Source of the DNA: Candidatus Megaera endosymbiont of Mesostigma viride
GTDB lineage: Bacteria; Pseudomonadota; Alphaproteobacteria; Rickettsiales; Rickettsiaceae
NCBI GenBank assembly: GCA_020410825.1
Contig: CP084576.1
Span: forward strand, 1 to 64,000
DNA length: 64,000 nt
Direction of reading: 5' to 3'
Shown: piece by piece, positions 1-8,405 of the stretch
Layout of the letters: the number at the start of each line of letters is the position of its first letter
Numbering within the stretch: position 1 is the first letter of the stretch
The notes under the pieces: generated by a model
Database searches by the model: none
Told to the model about the DNA's origin: nothing
What the model saw: only the letters and a program-made list of their open reading frames with translations
Translations under genes and position numbers: made by a program

Positions 1-858
1 ATGAAAAAATTACATTTGGTATTACAAAACTTGAGCTCACTATTAATAAATAAGATTACGGCAGATAAGGGTTGCACTAAAAAAAGCTTATTAAAACAAG
101 CTAATTGGTCGGAAATTAAAATGTACCAGGGTAATAAGTTATGTAGTCTTATTAAGACTTTTTCTTTTCTAGCTGGGGTTCAAGAAGAGAAACTGAAATT
201 ACTATTAGAAAATGCCCAAGTAAAAAAATATAAAAAAGGTACAGTGCTTTTGCTTGAAGGTGATTATCCTTCAGCTTTTTACCTTATTTTAAACGGGTGG
301 ATAAAACTGTCAAAGATATCCTTTGAAGGGGAAGAATCTGTTGTTCAACTGTTTAGCTCCGGTAATACTTTGATAGAATCTTCCATGATTCTTAATACTC
401 CGTCCCAGGTCAATATTCAAACAATGTCATCTACTACTTTAATAAGTATTCCGGTTGCAGCTCTTAAAAAACTAGCAGAAAATTGCCAATTTTTTGCTCT
501 AAATATATTAAATTTATTATCTAAGCAGTTAGAAACACTTACCTCTCACATCGGCAATATACGGCTTAAAGCTGCAGAAGAGAGAGTTGGTTGGTTTCTT
601 TTAAATCTATTTTCTAATAATTATGCTCTCTCAAATGTATTACAGTTGCCATATAATAAGGGGATTATAGCATCTTATCTCGGGATGAAAGCTGAAACTT
701 TCTCTAGAGCATTGAATGATCTAAAGAAAAAGGGTTTTCAAATAAAAAGTGACGTGGTAATAATGCCTAATATAAAAGCTTTATGTAGCTTTTGCGATGT
801 TAGTATATATCCTCGCTGTCCTCGTTATAATAAGAATGAATGCCCGTTATTACAGTAG
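1..858 (+). CDS. Crp/Fnr-family regulator with C-terminal cysteine cluster
   Basis: Cyclic-nucleotide-binding-like beta-roll at about residues 50-150, a dimerisation helix to about 185, and a winged HTH at about 219-246. The recognition helix contains ETFSRA (232-237), the E-x-x-SR pattern that FNR uses to read TTGAT half-sites. The last 25 residues carry C262, C265, C273 and C281 (C-x2-C-x7-C-x7-C). This could hold an iron-sulfur cluster at the C terminus, as in Bacillus Fnr, rather than at the N terminus as in E. coli. The ORF begins at the window edge. An internal ATG at 121 (M41) would give 245 residues, closer to the usual FNR length, so the true start is uncertain. It lies beside nrdDG and an FNR box, so an oxygen-responsive activator is the natural inference. 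DNR or NO-sensing relatives cannot be excluded. Confidence 0.85.
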   Translation: MKKLHLVLQNLSSLLINKITADKGCTKKSLLKQANWSEIKMYQGNKLCSLIKTFSFLAGVQEEKLKLLLENAQVKKYKKGTVLLLEGDYPSAFYLILNGWIKLSKISFEGEESVVQLFSSGNTLIESSMILNTPSQVNIQTMSSTTLISIPVAALKKLAENCQFFALNILNLLSKQLETLTSHIGNIRLKAAEERVGWFLLNLFSNNYALSNVLQLPYNKGIIASYLGMKAETFSRALNDLKKKGFQIKSDVVIMPNIKALCSFCDVSIYPRCPRYNKNECPLLQ

Positions 859-889
859 CTCGGGTTATTAACTTGATTAATGTTAAATT

Positions 890-1627
890 TTAATTATAAG
901 GCAATTTAGGTGATGACTCTAAAAATCCTCGAGCTTTTATAATAAATTCTCTAGGCTGGTGTAATAAATTAAAATCCAGTTCCCTTTTTTGATCTGGCAA
1001 AGGAAACAATGTCTTACACTGAGTAAAGTTTTGTAAATAATAAGTACCTAGGAAATTGCGTGCCTCTAGGTCAATTATTATTTGATTAATATCATCCTCA
1101 TTTAAGATACTTGTGTGTACAGTAGTTCTTACCTCAAAAGGTGTATTACTGCTACATAAATAATCCAGGGTTTGGAAAACAGCTTTTTGATTTTTACATT
1201 TTGTTATTTGCAAAAATTTACCTGCTGGAGCTTTATAATCTAAAGCTATATAATCTATCAGCTTTTGCTCGCATAAACTTTTTATCATGGTTGGATTTGT
1301 CCCGTTAGTATCTAATTTGATTTTAAAGTTTAAAGACCTAACCTTTTCCAAGAATAATTTTAACCCTGGATATAGAGTACATTCTCCTCCTGATACTACC
1401 ACTCCTTCTAATAGTTTTTGCCTACTCTGGAGAAAGTGCCATATTTCGTTTATATGTTTCTTCCCTTTATTTGTTAAAACGATGTCCGGATTATGACAAT
1501 AAAGGCATCGAAAATTACATCCGATAAACCACAAAATACATGCACTAAGATTTGGAAAGTCTTGAAGCGTAAAAGGGGTAATATCATAAATAGGCGGTTT
1601 TTTATAATAAGTAGTTTCTATTGGCAT
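890..1627 (-). CDS. nrdG: Anaerobic ribonucleotide reductase activating protein (radical SAM)
   Basis: Radical SAM enzyme that installs the glycyl radical on NrdD. The cluster motif C37-x3-C41-x2-C44 lies in CNFRCLYCHNP, followed by the GGE motif at 80-82 that contacts SAM. At 245 residues it is the longer NrdG subtype, against about 155 in E. coli. It starts 22 bp after the nrdD stop on the same strand, so the two form an operon. The stop faces the end of the fnr-like gene 31 bp away. Confidence 0.92.
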   Translation of the reverse strand: MPIETTYYKKPPIYDITPFTLQDFPNLSACILWFIGCNFRCLYCHNPDIVLTNKGKKHINEIWHFLQSRQKLLEGVVVSGGECTLYPGLKLFLEKVRSLNFKIKLDTNGTNPTMIKSLCEQKLIDYIALDYKAPAGKFLQITKCKNQKAVFQTLDYLCSSNTPFEVRTTVHTSILNEDDINQIIIDLEARNFLGTYYLQNFTQCKTLFPLPDQKRELDFNLLHQPREFIIKARGFLESSPKLPYN

Positions 1628-1649
1628 TGATGTGTGTTACCTCTTAAAT

Positions 1650-3821
1650 TTAACTAGAGGAGTTTTGCTTAAAATAAACTCTTTGTTCATATTCCCCTTT
1701 TTTGCCAACATTAAAACTATCTACAGGGCGGTAGTATCCCATAACCCTTGTCCAAGTAAGGACTTTCTGGCCGCAATAAGGGCATTCCAATTGATTACCG
1801 GAGAGATAACCGTGTTTGTTACATGTAGAAAAAGTGGGAGAAACAGTAATATATGGTAATTTATAATTCTCAATTACAGTTTTTACAAAATTTTTACAGG
1901 CAATAGGAGACGTAAAATTTTCATTCGTATAAAGATGTAAAACAGTACCGCCGGTATACTTACATTGTAATTTATCCTGTTTTTCCAGAGCCTTAAATGG
2001 ATCATCTGTAAAATGAACAGGAAGTTGGCTACTATTTGTGTAATAAATATTTTCGGAATAACCGGACTGGGTAATATCAGGAAAGTATTTTTTATCTTCT
2101 TTAGCAAACCGGTAAGTAGCTCCTTCTGCCGGAGTTGCTTCAAGGTTGTAGAGGTTACCGGTTTCTTCTTGATATTTTTTTAGTTCCTTACGCATAAATT
2201 CCAGAATTTCTAAACACAACTCTATGCCTTGCTCAGAAGCAATATCATAAGCGCTATCACTGAAATTTATTAACATCTCATTCATACCATTAACACCTAT
2301 AGTACTAAAATGATTTTTAAAATCTTTTAAGTATCGAGCTGTGTAAGGATATAATCCACGATTGTACATTTCCTGAACAAATTTACGTCTTTTTTCCAAT
2401 ACGGATTTACATAAATTCATTAAATACTTTAATTGATCAAAAAGTCCCTTTTTATTCTTTTTAAACTTATACCCTAGTCTTGCCATATTAATGGTGGTTA
2501 CACCGATTGAACCTGTCATTTCTGCTGAGCCAAATAATCCGTTTCCACGTTTTACTAATTCCCTTAAATCCAGTTGAAGGCGACAGCACATACTTCTTAC
2601 AGACTCAGGGGAATAAGCTTCCGGATTAGGAATTTTGTTCCCTTTATCATCTAAAACGTATTGACTGCCGATAAAATTCTGAAAATAAGAACTACCCATT
2701 TTAGCAGTATTATCAAACAGAGCTTTAGCGGCTTTCGAATCCCAATCAAAATCTTCGGTAATATTTACTGTAGGTATAGGAAACGTAAAAGGCTGTTTAT
2801 TACTATCCCCTTCCGTCATTATTTCGTAGAAAGCCTGATCTATAATTTCTATTTCAGGCTGAAAGTTTTTATAAGTTAAGTCCTTCAGAGAGTTTACATT
2901 TTTTGCATTGGCTCTTGTTAATACTTCTTTATCATCTTGTAAGTTTTCAAACAAATGCTCGTTATTAATGCAGGGAATTTGCTCCTGAAGGTCTTTTGGA
3001 ATCTTGAAATCCAAGGTAATATTAGTAAATGGGCTTTGTCCCCATCGGGTAGGCATATTTAAGTCATAAATAAATTTCCTTAATAACCTTTTTACCTGAT
3101 AAAAATTAAGATTATCTTTAAATACATATGGGGCAAGATAAGTATCAAAAGAGCTAAGTGCTTGCGCCCCTGCCCATTCGGATTGTACAACGCCTAAGAA
3201 ATTTGCTATTTGTCCTAATGCTTCATTAAAATGCTTTGGCGGACGACTTGAAACCCTACCTAAAACACCATTAAATCCCTCATTTAAAAGAACCCTTAAA
3301 CTCCAACCTGCGCAATATCCCGTAAGACTGTCCAGGTCATGAATATGAATATCCGCCATGCGATGTGATAACATTTCTTCTTCTGAATAAACATTATCTA
3401 ACCAGAAATTTGCTATTATTTTTCCTGCAGTCTGGTTAATTAATGAGGCATTAGAATAACTTACGTTGGCATTAGCTTTGATTCTCCAATCTTCTTTATT
3501 GATATATTCTTTTATGGTTTCCTTACAGCTAATTTTAGTATCCTTTGCTGCCATATTAATTAGATTTTGCTCGTTTTGAAAATGAATAAAATATTCCAAA
3601 ACTTTAAACAACTTTGCTTTAGCCAAATTTTTGTAAATTAATATTATATTATTTTCTGTTTCTTTTTGCTTTTTTAAGCTTGAAATTAAACTAATAAAGA
3701 ACTTCTTGGGTATCCTAGTTTTAGCACTATAAAATGCTTCCTGTAAGCTATTGTATATTGAAATCGGTAAATGATTAATTAGAGATTCTTTGGTTATTTT
3801 CTTATTATCAAAGACATTCAT
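1650..3821 (-). CDS. nrdD: Anaerobic (class III) ribonucleoside-triphosphate reductase
   Basis: Oxygen-sensitive glycyl-radical enzyme reducing ribonucleotides to deoxyribonucleotides. The C terminus has the zinc site C667-x2-H670 ... C680-x2-C683, followed by the glycyl-radical loop RVMGYYRP with Gly695 as the radical residue. The barrel core is recognisable (HRMADIHIHDLDS near 150, MCCRLQLDLRELVKRGNG near 430). Its 723 residues are a full family length. The N terminus is poor in the usual ATP-cone signatures, so allosteric control may be reduced. It is first in an nrdD-nrdG operon, with an FNR box 89 bp upstream. Class III reductase is unexpected for typical aerobic Rickettsiaceae and suggests exposure to low oxygen. 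Confidence 0.95.
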   Translation of the reverse strand: MNVFDNKKITKESLINHLPISIYNSLQEAFYSAKTRIPKKFFISLISSLKKQKETENNIILIYKNLAKAKLFKVLEYFIHFQNEQNLINMAAKDTKISCKETIKEYINKEDWRIKANANVSYSNASLINQTAGKIIANFWLDNVYSEEEMLSHRMADIHIHDLDSLTGYCAGWSLRVLLNEGFNGVLGRVSSRPPKHFNEALGQIANFLGVVQSEWAGAQALSSFDTYLAPYVFKDNLNFYQVKRLLRKFIYDLNMPTRWGQSPFTNITLDFKIPKDLQEQIPCINNEHLFENLQDDKEVLTRANAKNVNSLKDLTYKNFQPEIEIIDQAFYEIMTEGDSNKQPFTFPIPTVNITEDFDWDSKAAKALFDNTAKMGSSYFQNFIGSQYVLDDKGNKIPNPEAYSPESVRSMCCRLQLDLRELVKRGNGLFGSAEMTGSIGVTTINMARLGYKFKKNKKGLFDQLKYLMNLCKSVLEKRRKFVQEMYNRGLYPYTARYLKDFKNHFSTIGVNGMNEMLINFSDSAYDIASEQGIELCLEILEFMRKELKKYQEETGNLYNLEATPAEGATYRFAKEDKKYFPDITQSGYSENIYYTNSSQLPVHFTDDPFKALEKQDKLQCKYTGGTVLHLYTNENFTSPIACKNFVKTVIENYKLPYITVSPTFSTCNKHGYLSGNQLECPYCGQKVLTWTRVMGYYRPVDSFNVGKKGEYEQRVYFKQNSSS

Positions 3822-3909
3822 TACGGCCTCATTAAATTAATTTCAAATTCTATTGAATACCCATCTATTAAATTCCGAACCAATTTAGCAACTATGTAAA
3901 AACAAAAAA

Positions 3910-3923
3910 TTGATTTAGATCAA
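3910..3923. promoter_or_regulatory. Perfect FNR box in the nrdD / flavoenzyme divergent promoter
   Basis: The sequence TTGATTTAGATCAA matches the TTGAT-N4-ATCAA consensus exactly. Rightward, a TATATT hexamer at 3944-3949 puts the transcription start near 3957, so the box is centred at about -40.5. Leftward, TAAATT (reverse strand, 3882-3887) puts a start near 3875, with the box at about -41.5. Both are class II FNR activator positions. The promoter elements are read by eye and are inference; the box itself is exact. Confidence 0.8.
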
Positions 3924-3982
3924 AGATTAAATAAATCTAATTCTATATTTTTATTAACAACTAAGTTGCACTAATTATTTTT

Positions 3983-5383
3983 ATGAAAACGTTAAAACCA
4001 TTAACTCTTTCTGGCCAACAAGTATTACCGTTAATCGAGGGAGGTAAAGGAATCTCAGTTAGTAACGGTCAAAGTGCTGGAGCGTGGGCAGCCACCGGAG
4101 CGGTTGGAACTTTTTCCGGCGTATACGGAGATTATTATGATGAAACGGGGAAGTTTATACCATTGATTTTTAAAGGAAAAACTAGGAGTGAACGAAGTAT
4201 AGAGCTAACTAATCATGCTATAAAAGCAGCTATATCCCAAGCTAAGATAGCGTACGATCTGTCAGGAGGAGCAGGACGTATCCATATGAATGTATTATGG
4301 GGGATAAGCTCAGTTGAGTATTTTCTTCAGGAAGTGTTAAAAAATACAAAAAATTTAATTCATGGAGTAGTGTGCGGAGCTGGTCTGCCGTTTAAGTTGG
4401 CTGAAATAGCTTCTCAACACAAAGTTTTCTATTACCCTATAGTTTCTTCGGCGAGAGCTTTTAACCTATTATGGAAACGATCATATATAAATTTTAGGGA
4501 ATGGCTTGGCGGAGTAGTATATGAAGATCCTTGGAAGGCTGGAGGGCATAATGGAATAAGTAATAACGAAGATTGTGACCTTCCTGAAAATCCTTACCAA
4601 AGAGTTGTAGCTATTAGGCAAATTATGAGGGAATGTGGTTTGCACGATATTCCGATTATAATGGCTGGTGGGGTGTGGTTTTTGAGGGATTGGGAAAATT
4701 GGATTAATAACACCGAAATTGGACCAATTGCTTTTCAATTCGGAACTAGAGCTTTACTAACGGTGGAAAGCCCTATTTCTGATAGTTGGAAACAGAAACT
4801 TTTAGATCTAGATCCTGCTGAAATTAAGTCTAATCACTTTAGTCCGACAGGATTTCATTCATTGGCCGTAGTAAATAACTTTATAAAAGAACTTCAAGGT
4901 AGGTCACTTAGGCAAGTATATTATTCCCTTACGCCTACCGAGGAACGAAAAATGGCTTTTGTGATTAACAAAATTAAGAATAAGGCTATTTATTTAACTG
5001 ATGAAGATAATCAAAAAGCTAATTGCTGGATAAAAGCAGGGTTTAACAAAACCATGGTTACTCCTGATTCAAGCCTAATTTTTATTACTCAGGAAAAGTA
5101 TAATGAAATAAGAGAGACCCAAATAAATTGTACTGGCTGCCTAGCTTATTGCCGTTTTAGCAATTGGTCTGAGAAAAAAGAAGTGGCAGAAGGTAAAATT
5201 CCTGACCCACGTTCTTATTGTATCAGGAGAACTTTATACAATATTTCCCATGGAGGAGATATACAAGAAAATCTGATGTTTTCTGGAAAGTTAGCCTATT
5301 TATTTGCACAAGATCCTTTTTACAAAAATGGTTTTATTCCTACTGTTAAAGAGCTAATTAATCGAATATTAACGGGTAATTAA
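3983..5383 (+). CDS. Nitronate monooxygenase / FabX-FabK-like FMN enzyme
   Basis: FMN-dependent TIM-barrel protein of the 2-nitropropane dioxygenase family. The barrel has a KAGGHNG motif (186-192, the family's AGGH) and phosphate-binding glycines in MAGG (227-230). A C-terminal extension carries C383-x2-C386-x3-C390 and C413, enough for a [4Fe-4S] cluster. That arrangement recalls FabX of Helicobacter, an NMO-family enzyme of unsaturated fatty acid synthesis containing FMN and [4Fe-4S], but the assignment is only inferred. It is divergent from nrdD and shares its FNR box, which suggests expression under low oxygen. Family membership is secure; the substrate is unknown. Confidence 0.75.
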   Translation: MKTLKPLTLSGQQVLPLIEGGKGISVSNGQSAGAWAATGAVGTFSGVYGDYYDETGKFIPLIFKGKTRSERSIELTNHAIKAAISQAKIAYDLSGGAGRIHMNVLWGISSVEYFLQEVLKNTKNLIHGVVCGAGLPFKLAEIASQHKVFYYPIVSSARAFNLLWKRSYINFREWLGGVVYEDPWKAGGHNGISNNEDCDLPENPYQRVVAIRQIMRECGLHDIPIIMAGGVWFLRDWENWINNTEIGPIAFQFGTRALLTVESPISDSWKQKLLDLDPAEIKSNHFSPTGFHSLAVVNNFIKELQGRSLRQVYYSLTPTEERKMAFVINKIKNKAIYLTDEDNQKANCWIKAGFNKTMVTPDSSLIFITQEKYNEIRETQINCTGCLAYCRFSNWSEKKEVAEGKIPDPRSYCIRRTLYNISHGGDIQENLMFSGKLAYLFAQDPFYKNGFIPTVKELINRILTGN

Positions 5384-5467
5384 CGTTGTAGGGTATCTTA
5401 AAAGTCAGCAAATATTCTAAAATTACATATAATAACTATACTTAAATTTAATAGACTACTAAGTAAA

Positions 5468-6748
5468 ATGTTCAATTTTGTTAAATTCTTAAAAACTATA
5501 CCTCCATACTCCTATGGAATATGTTTATTAGGTATGATTTCAGGTATGACCTTTAATTTAATTTCTTTTACTATACCTTATAACTTGGCTGAAGCTAAAT
5601 ATTCTTCTACTTTTGTAGGGTTAATATTCTTAACCTCCTTACCATACTGTTTAAAACCGATTTTAGCTCCATTTATTGACAAATATTCAATACCTTTTTT
5701 GTGTAAGAGACTTGGCCATAGGAGAGGGTGGGCTATCGCAATTCAAGTATGTTTATTAATTTCTATATCAGTATTTTTAATAATTGAGCCTACCTATAAT
5801 CCCCTCATAACTATTATTGTTATGCCAGTTATATCTCTTTGTGCCGCTCTCCAGGATATTGTTTTAGACGCTTATCGTATAGAACATGCCAAAACTGAAC
5901 AGGATCTCTCCCTTATAAGCACCTTTAGCATTACAGGATTCCGTATAGGGATGTTAATAGGTAGTGCAGGAGGATTGTATATTTCCAACATATTAAATTG
6001 GCATTATGTTTATTTATGCGCTTTCGTAGTTATTCTGCTTGGACCAATAATCATTTTACATGTTACAGAACCTCGTATATTAAAACGTAAAACTGCAACC
6101 AGTTTATTATCTTCTACAGAATATCTTCAAGTAATTAAGGATAGTTTTAGATTATTAAAAATAAAAAATCCAAAATGGTTTTTAATAATTTTATTTATAT
6201 TATTGTATAAATCGAGTGATACAGTGCCGGCTGCTATGAGTTCACTAGTACTTATAGATTTGTCTTTTACCACTACCGAGATAGCAGGTATATCTAAAGC
6301 CTATGGCCTTTTATTAATGATCATGGGCGGTGCTATAGCGGGTATAATAACAGCTAAAGTAGGAATTGTGAAAAGCGTTTTTATATGTGGTATTTTTCAG
6401 TTGATGTCACCACTTATGTTTGCGATATTATCCATAATGGGTAATAATATCTTAATAATGTTTCTAACTATTACTCTGCAGAACTTTACTTCAGGCTTAG
6501 GAGGCACTGCGTTAGTGATATATTTTTCCATTCTTTGTGATAAGCAGTTGGTAGCTACACAATTTTCTATCATTTCTTCTTTCAGCTCATTTTCACGTAT
6601 ACTCCTCTCTTTCTTATCTGGAGTGGCCGCGTCATACGTGGATTGGACTACCTTTTTTATTTTCAACATTTTAATAAGTGCAATTTTCATACCTATATTT
6701 TTATTAATCTATAACTTAACTGTGTGTAAGAAAGTGGAAAATAGCTGA
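5468..6748 (+). CDS. ampG: AmpG-family MFS transporter (muropeptide permease)
   Basis: About twelve membrane-spanning segments over 426 residues. The signature AALQDIVLDAYRIE, near residue 130, is characteristic of AmpG, which imports anhydromuropeptides for peptidoglycan recycling. The gene is full length, 84 bp after the NMO-like gene on the same strand, with no obvious strong terminator between. Rickettsiales carry several AmpG paralogues, some of which may move other substrates, so the family call is firmer than the substrate. Confidence 0.82.
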   Translation: MFNFVKFLKTIPPYSYGICLLGMISGMTFNLISFTIPYNLAEAKYSSTFVGLIFLTSLPYCLKPILAPFIDKYSIPFLCKRLGHRRGWAIAIQVCLLISISVFLIIEPTYNPLITIIVMPVISLCAALQDIVLDAYRIEHAKTEQDLSLISTFSITGFRIGMLIGSAGGLYISNILNWHYVYLCAFVVILLGPIIILHVTEPRILKRKTATSLLSSTEYLQVIKDSFRLLKIKNPKWFLIILFILLYKSSDTVPAAMSSLVLIDLSFTTTEIAGISKAYGLLLMIMGGAIAGIITAKVGIVKSVFICGIFQLMSPLMFAILSIMGNNILIMFLTITLQNFTSGLGGTALVIYFSILCDKQLVATQFSIISSFSSFSRILLSFLSGVAASYVDWTTFFIFNILISAIFIPIFLLIYNLTVCKKVENS

Positions 6749-6763
6749 TTACAATTTACATCT

Positions 6764-7018
6764 ATGCAGGATTTAGAAGTAACAAGCAACGATATTACAC
6801 TTAAAGACGTTAATCTTAATAATATAGTTATCAACGATAATAATGGTAAGAAGCAGGCTTTACATTTAAAAGGAAAAAGTTTAGTAAAAAGAAATATTAA
6901 TTTTATATCTGGAAAAGGTGTTATCGTAAAAGGATCAAATGCCCAAATTAAGGGGGATATAACAGGTGCAATTATAAAAAATAATAAAGGTTATCTAAAA
7001 CAGCCCTATCTGGTATAA
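6764..7018 (+). CDS. Small hypothetical protein
   Basis: An 84-residue ORF starting 15 bp after ampG. It is rich in Asn, Lys, Ile and Gly, with a short alternating pattern (LKDVNLNNIVIND, GVIVKGSNAQIKGDITG) like strands of a right-handed beta-helix. No signal peptide or known motif is visible. It could be a fragment of a larger beta-helical surface protein or a genuine small gene. Function unknown. Confidence 0.4.
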   Translation: MQDLEVTSNDITLKDVNLNNIVINDNNGKKQALHLKGKSLVKRNINFISGKGVIVKGSNAQIKGDITGAIIKNNKGYLKQPYLV

Positions 7019-7148
7019 GGGACGGATAATATTTTTAGAACAAATAGTTATATTTCCTAGTATACTATCTTACCAGTTTTATTAGTAATAATATATCTGG
7101 TGCAGGCTTATCCTTAAGAGCACTCCAATATGCTAAAGTAAGTACTAG

Positions 7149-7175
7149 AAAAATTTAGGACTTCTCTAAATTTTT
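7149..7175 (-). terminator. Probable terminator behind tRNA-Ser
   Basis: Perfect 10-bp stem (7149-7158 with 7166-7175), loop of 7, with a run of T on the outgoing side on either strand. It lies about 40 bp downstream of the minus-strand tRNA-Ser and could also stop rightward transcription from ampG. Confidence 0.45.
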
Positions 7176-7213
7176 TGATCAGATTTTTCGAAAAAGCCAC
7201 AACTTATATTGAA

Positions 7214-7301
7214 TGGCGGAGAGGAAGGGATTCGAACCCTCGACACATTGCTGTGAACACGCTTTCCAGGCGAGCGCCTTAAACCACTCGGCCACCTCTC
7301 C
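7214..7301 (-). tRNA. tRNA-Ser (GGA anticodon)
   Basis: Read on the minus strand: acceptor stem GGAGAGG pairs with CCTCTCC, discriminator G and encoded CCA. The anticodon GGA lies opposite 7265-7267. A long variable arm, typical of serine tRNA, and the TTCGAAT T-loop are present. 88 nt including CCA. Confidence 0.95.
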
Positions 7302-7646
7302 GAAGGGGGTTTTAGATCTTCTGCAGAAAAATACACTAAAGACAAATTTTAATCAAGTAATACAATTCAAAAAGAAGCAAGAAGAAGTTGAAAGCTTAAC
7401 CTTCTCAAGATTTTAGGTATGTTTGTTGAGATAAGTAAAACATTAATATAAAAAACAAGGTATTGAATAGGTATAAAAAATAATAAAATTTTTTATATGT
7501 AATCTGGTAATGATTGATATAAATAAAAGATGAGTTGTAGAGTCTTTTGAATCAATTGTGTAAATTCAGCCCTAAGAGCCCTGTTGTAAATAGAGAGGTA
7601 AGGGGATAAAATCATTGTTCTTAAGTAAAGATAGAATACTAGATTT

Positions 7647-7760
7647 ATGAACCTATTTAAGCATCCACATTTCAAATATGAGATATAATCATCTGGGCGG
7701 TAAGATGGTACTGTAAGTATGGTATAAGTTATTGCGATTTAGAGGAAATGCGAATGTTTA
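7647..7760 (+). pseudogene. IS6/IS240-family transposase remnant (5' end)
   Basis: From the ATG at 7647 one frame reads MNLFKHPHFKYE. After a 1-base frameshift near 7680 the other frame reads IIIWAVRWYCKYGISYCDLEEM, close to the conserved IS6-family N terminus (ILWAVRWYC-YGISYRDLEEML). The rest of the transposase is missing. No terminal repeats were found. Confidence 0.6.
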
Positions 7761-7942
7761 AAAAAGGAAAATTCGACTTCTGGAAATACGGGCAGGGTAT
7801 TTTCGGTGAAATTAGTATTATTACTGACAATTTACTTGCATAAATAAGCTTTAGGTTTTAGAGTTGTTTGTTAGGTATAGGAAAAAGATACTCATTAGCT
7901 GCCTATTAAATACTTTAACATTTTAATTCTTTATAACAAAAA

Positions 7943-8089
7943 ATGCTTTATAGTTTCATCCATAAATTTATAAATATTTTTTCCGAGCTTACTCCTAATA
8001 CAGCAGTGTGTGAAGAATTTATAAACAAAGATGACTTACATAGAGAACCTACACGTGATTTTTATGAAGATTTAGGTAGGCCGTACTAA
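7943..8089 (+). CDS. Possible 48-residue hypothetical protein
   Basis: Uninterrupted ORF from MLYSFIHKFINIF to a stop at 8087-8089, acidic in its second half. There is no strong ribosome binding site and no known motif. It may be a fragment of a larger decayed gene. Confidence 0.2.
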   Translation: MLYSFIHKFINIFSELTPNTAVCEEFINKDDLHREPTRDFYEDLGRPY

Positions 8090-8159
8090 GAACGTATCCA
8101 CAAATGGAGTTAATAGGATGACAGGGGAAGTAAGACCACTAAAGTTATTACCATTGTCA

Positions 8160-8279
8160 TTATAAGGCTACTTCATCTTTGAGGTCCTCAGAAATAATAA
8201 CCCTACCTCTGTAAAAACCTGTAAACTCATCTTTTATACGATCCCCCGCCTTACTTGTGGAAGTTATAGGTTGTTCCAT
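8160..8279 (-). CDS. Short ORF resembling a DUF2281-type antitoxin tail
   Basis: A 39-residue minus-strand ORF with DEFTGFYRGRVIISEDL, which loosely resembles the F-G-x-x-x-G-x-V-x-I-x-x-DF core of DUF2281-type antitoxins. No toxin partner is adjacent. Probably a remnant. Confidence 0.25.
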   Translation of the reverse strand: MEQPITSTSKAGDRIKDEFTGFYRGRVIISEDLKDEVAL

Positions 8280-8405
8280 TTTTTAAGCTGTTAATATTTA
8301 ATTTGTAACATTAAAGAAAATAATTTAATAAATATTTATAATTTGCTTATATTCCAACTAATAAGGGATTATTATATAATGGCGTCATTGACTGATTTTT
8401 AAATT

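Larger units (their letters stand above)
7302..8405. other. 1.1-kb gene-poor region with decayed sequence
   Basis: No convincing long gene. It holds an IS6-type transposase remnant (7647-7760), a 48-codon ORF (7943-8089, plus) and a 39-residue minus-strand ORF (8160-8279). The rest is AT-rich sequence with frequent stops. Confidence 0.6.

Noticed and set aside
868-885. TTGATTAATGTTAA as a second FNR box
   Set aside because: Only one half-site matches, and it sits between two gene ends where no promoter is expected.
7213-7416. Plus-strand ORF across the serine tRNA
   Set aside because: It runs through the complement of a well-formed tRNA gene. Its N-terminal residues are the usual mistranslation of a tRNA-Ser.
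7493-7675. 60-codon minus-strand ORF
   Set aside because: It overlaps an IS6 remnant on the other strand and has no recognisable motif or ribosome binding site.
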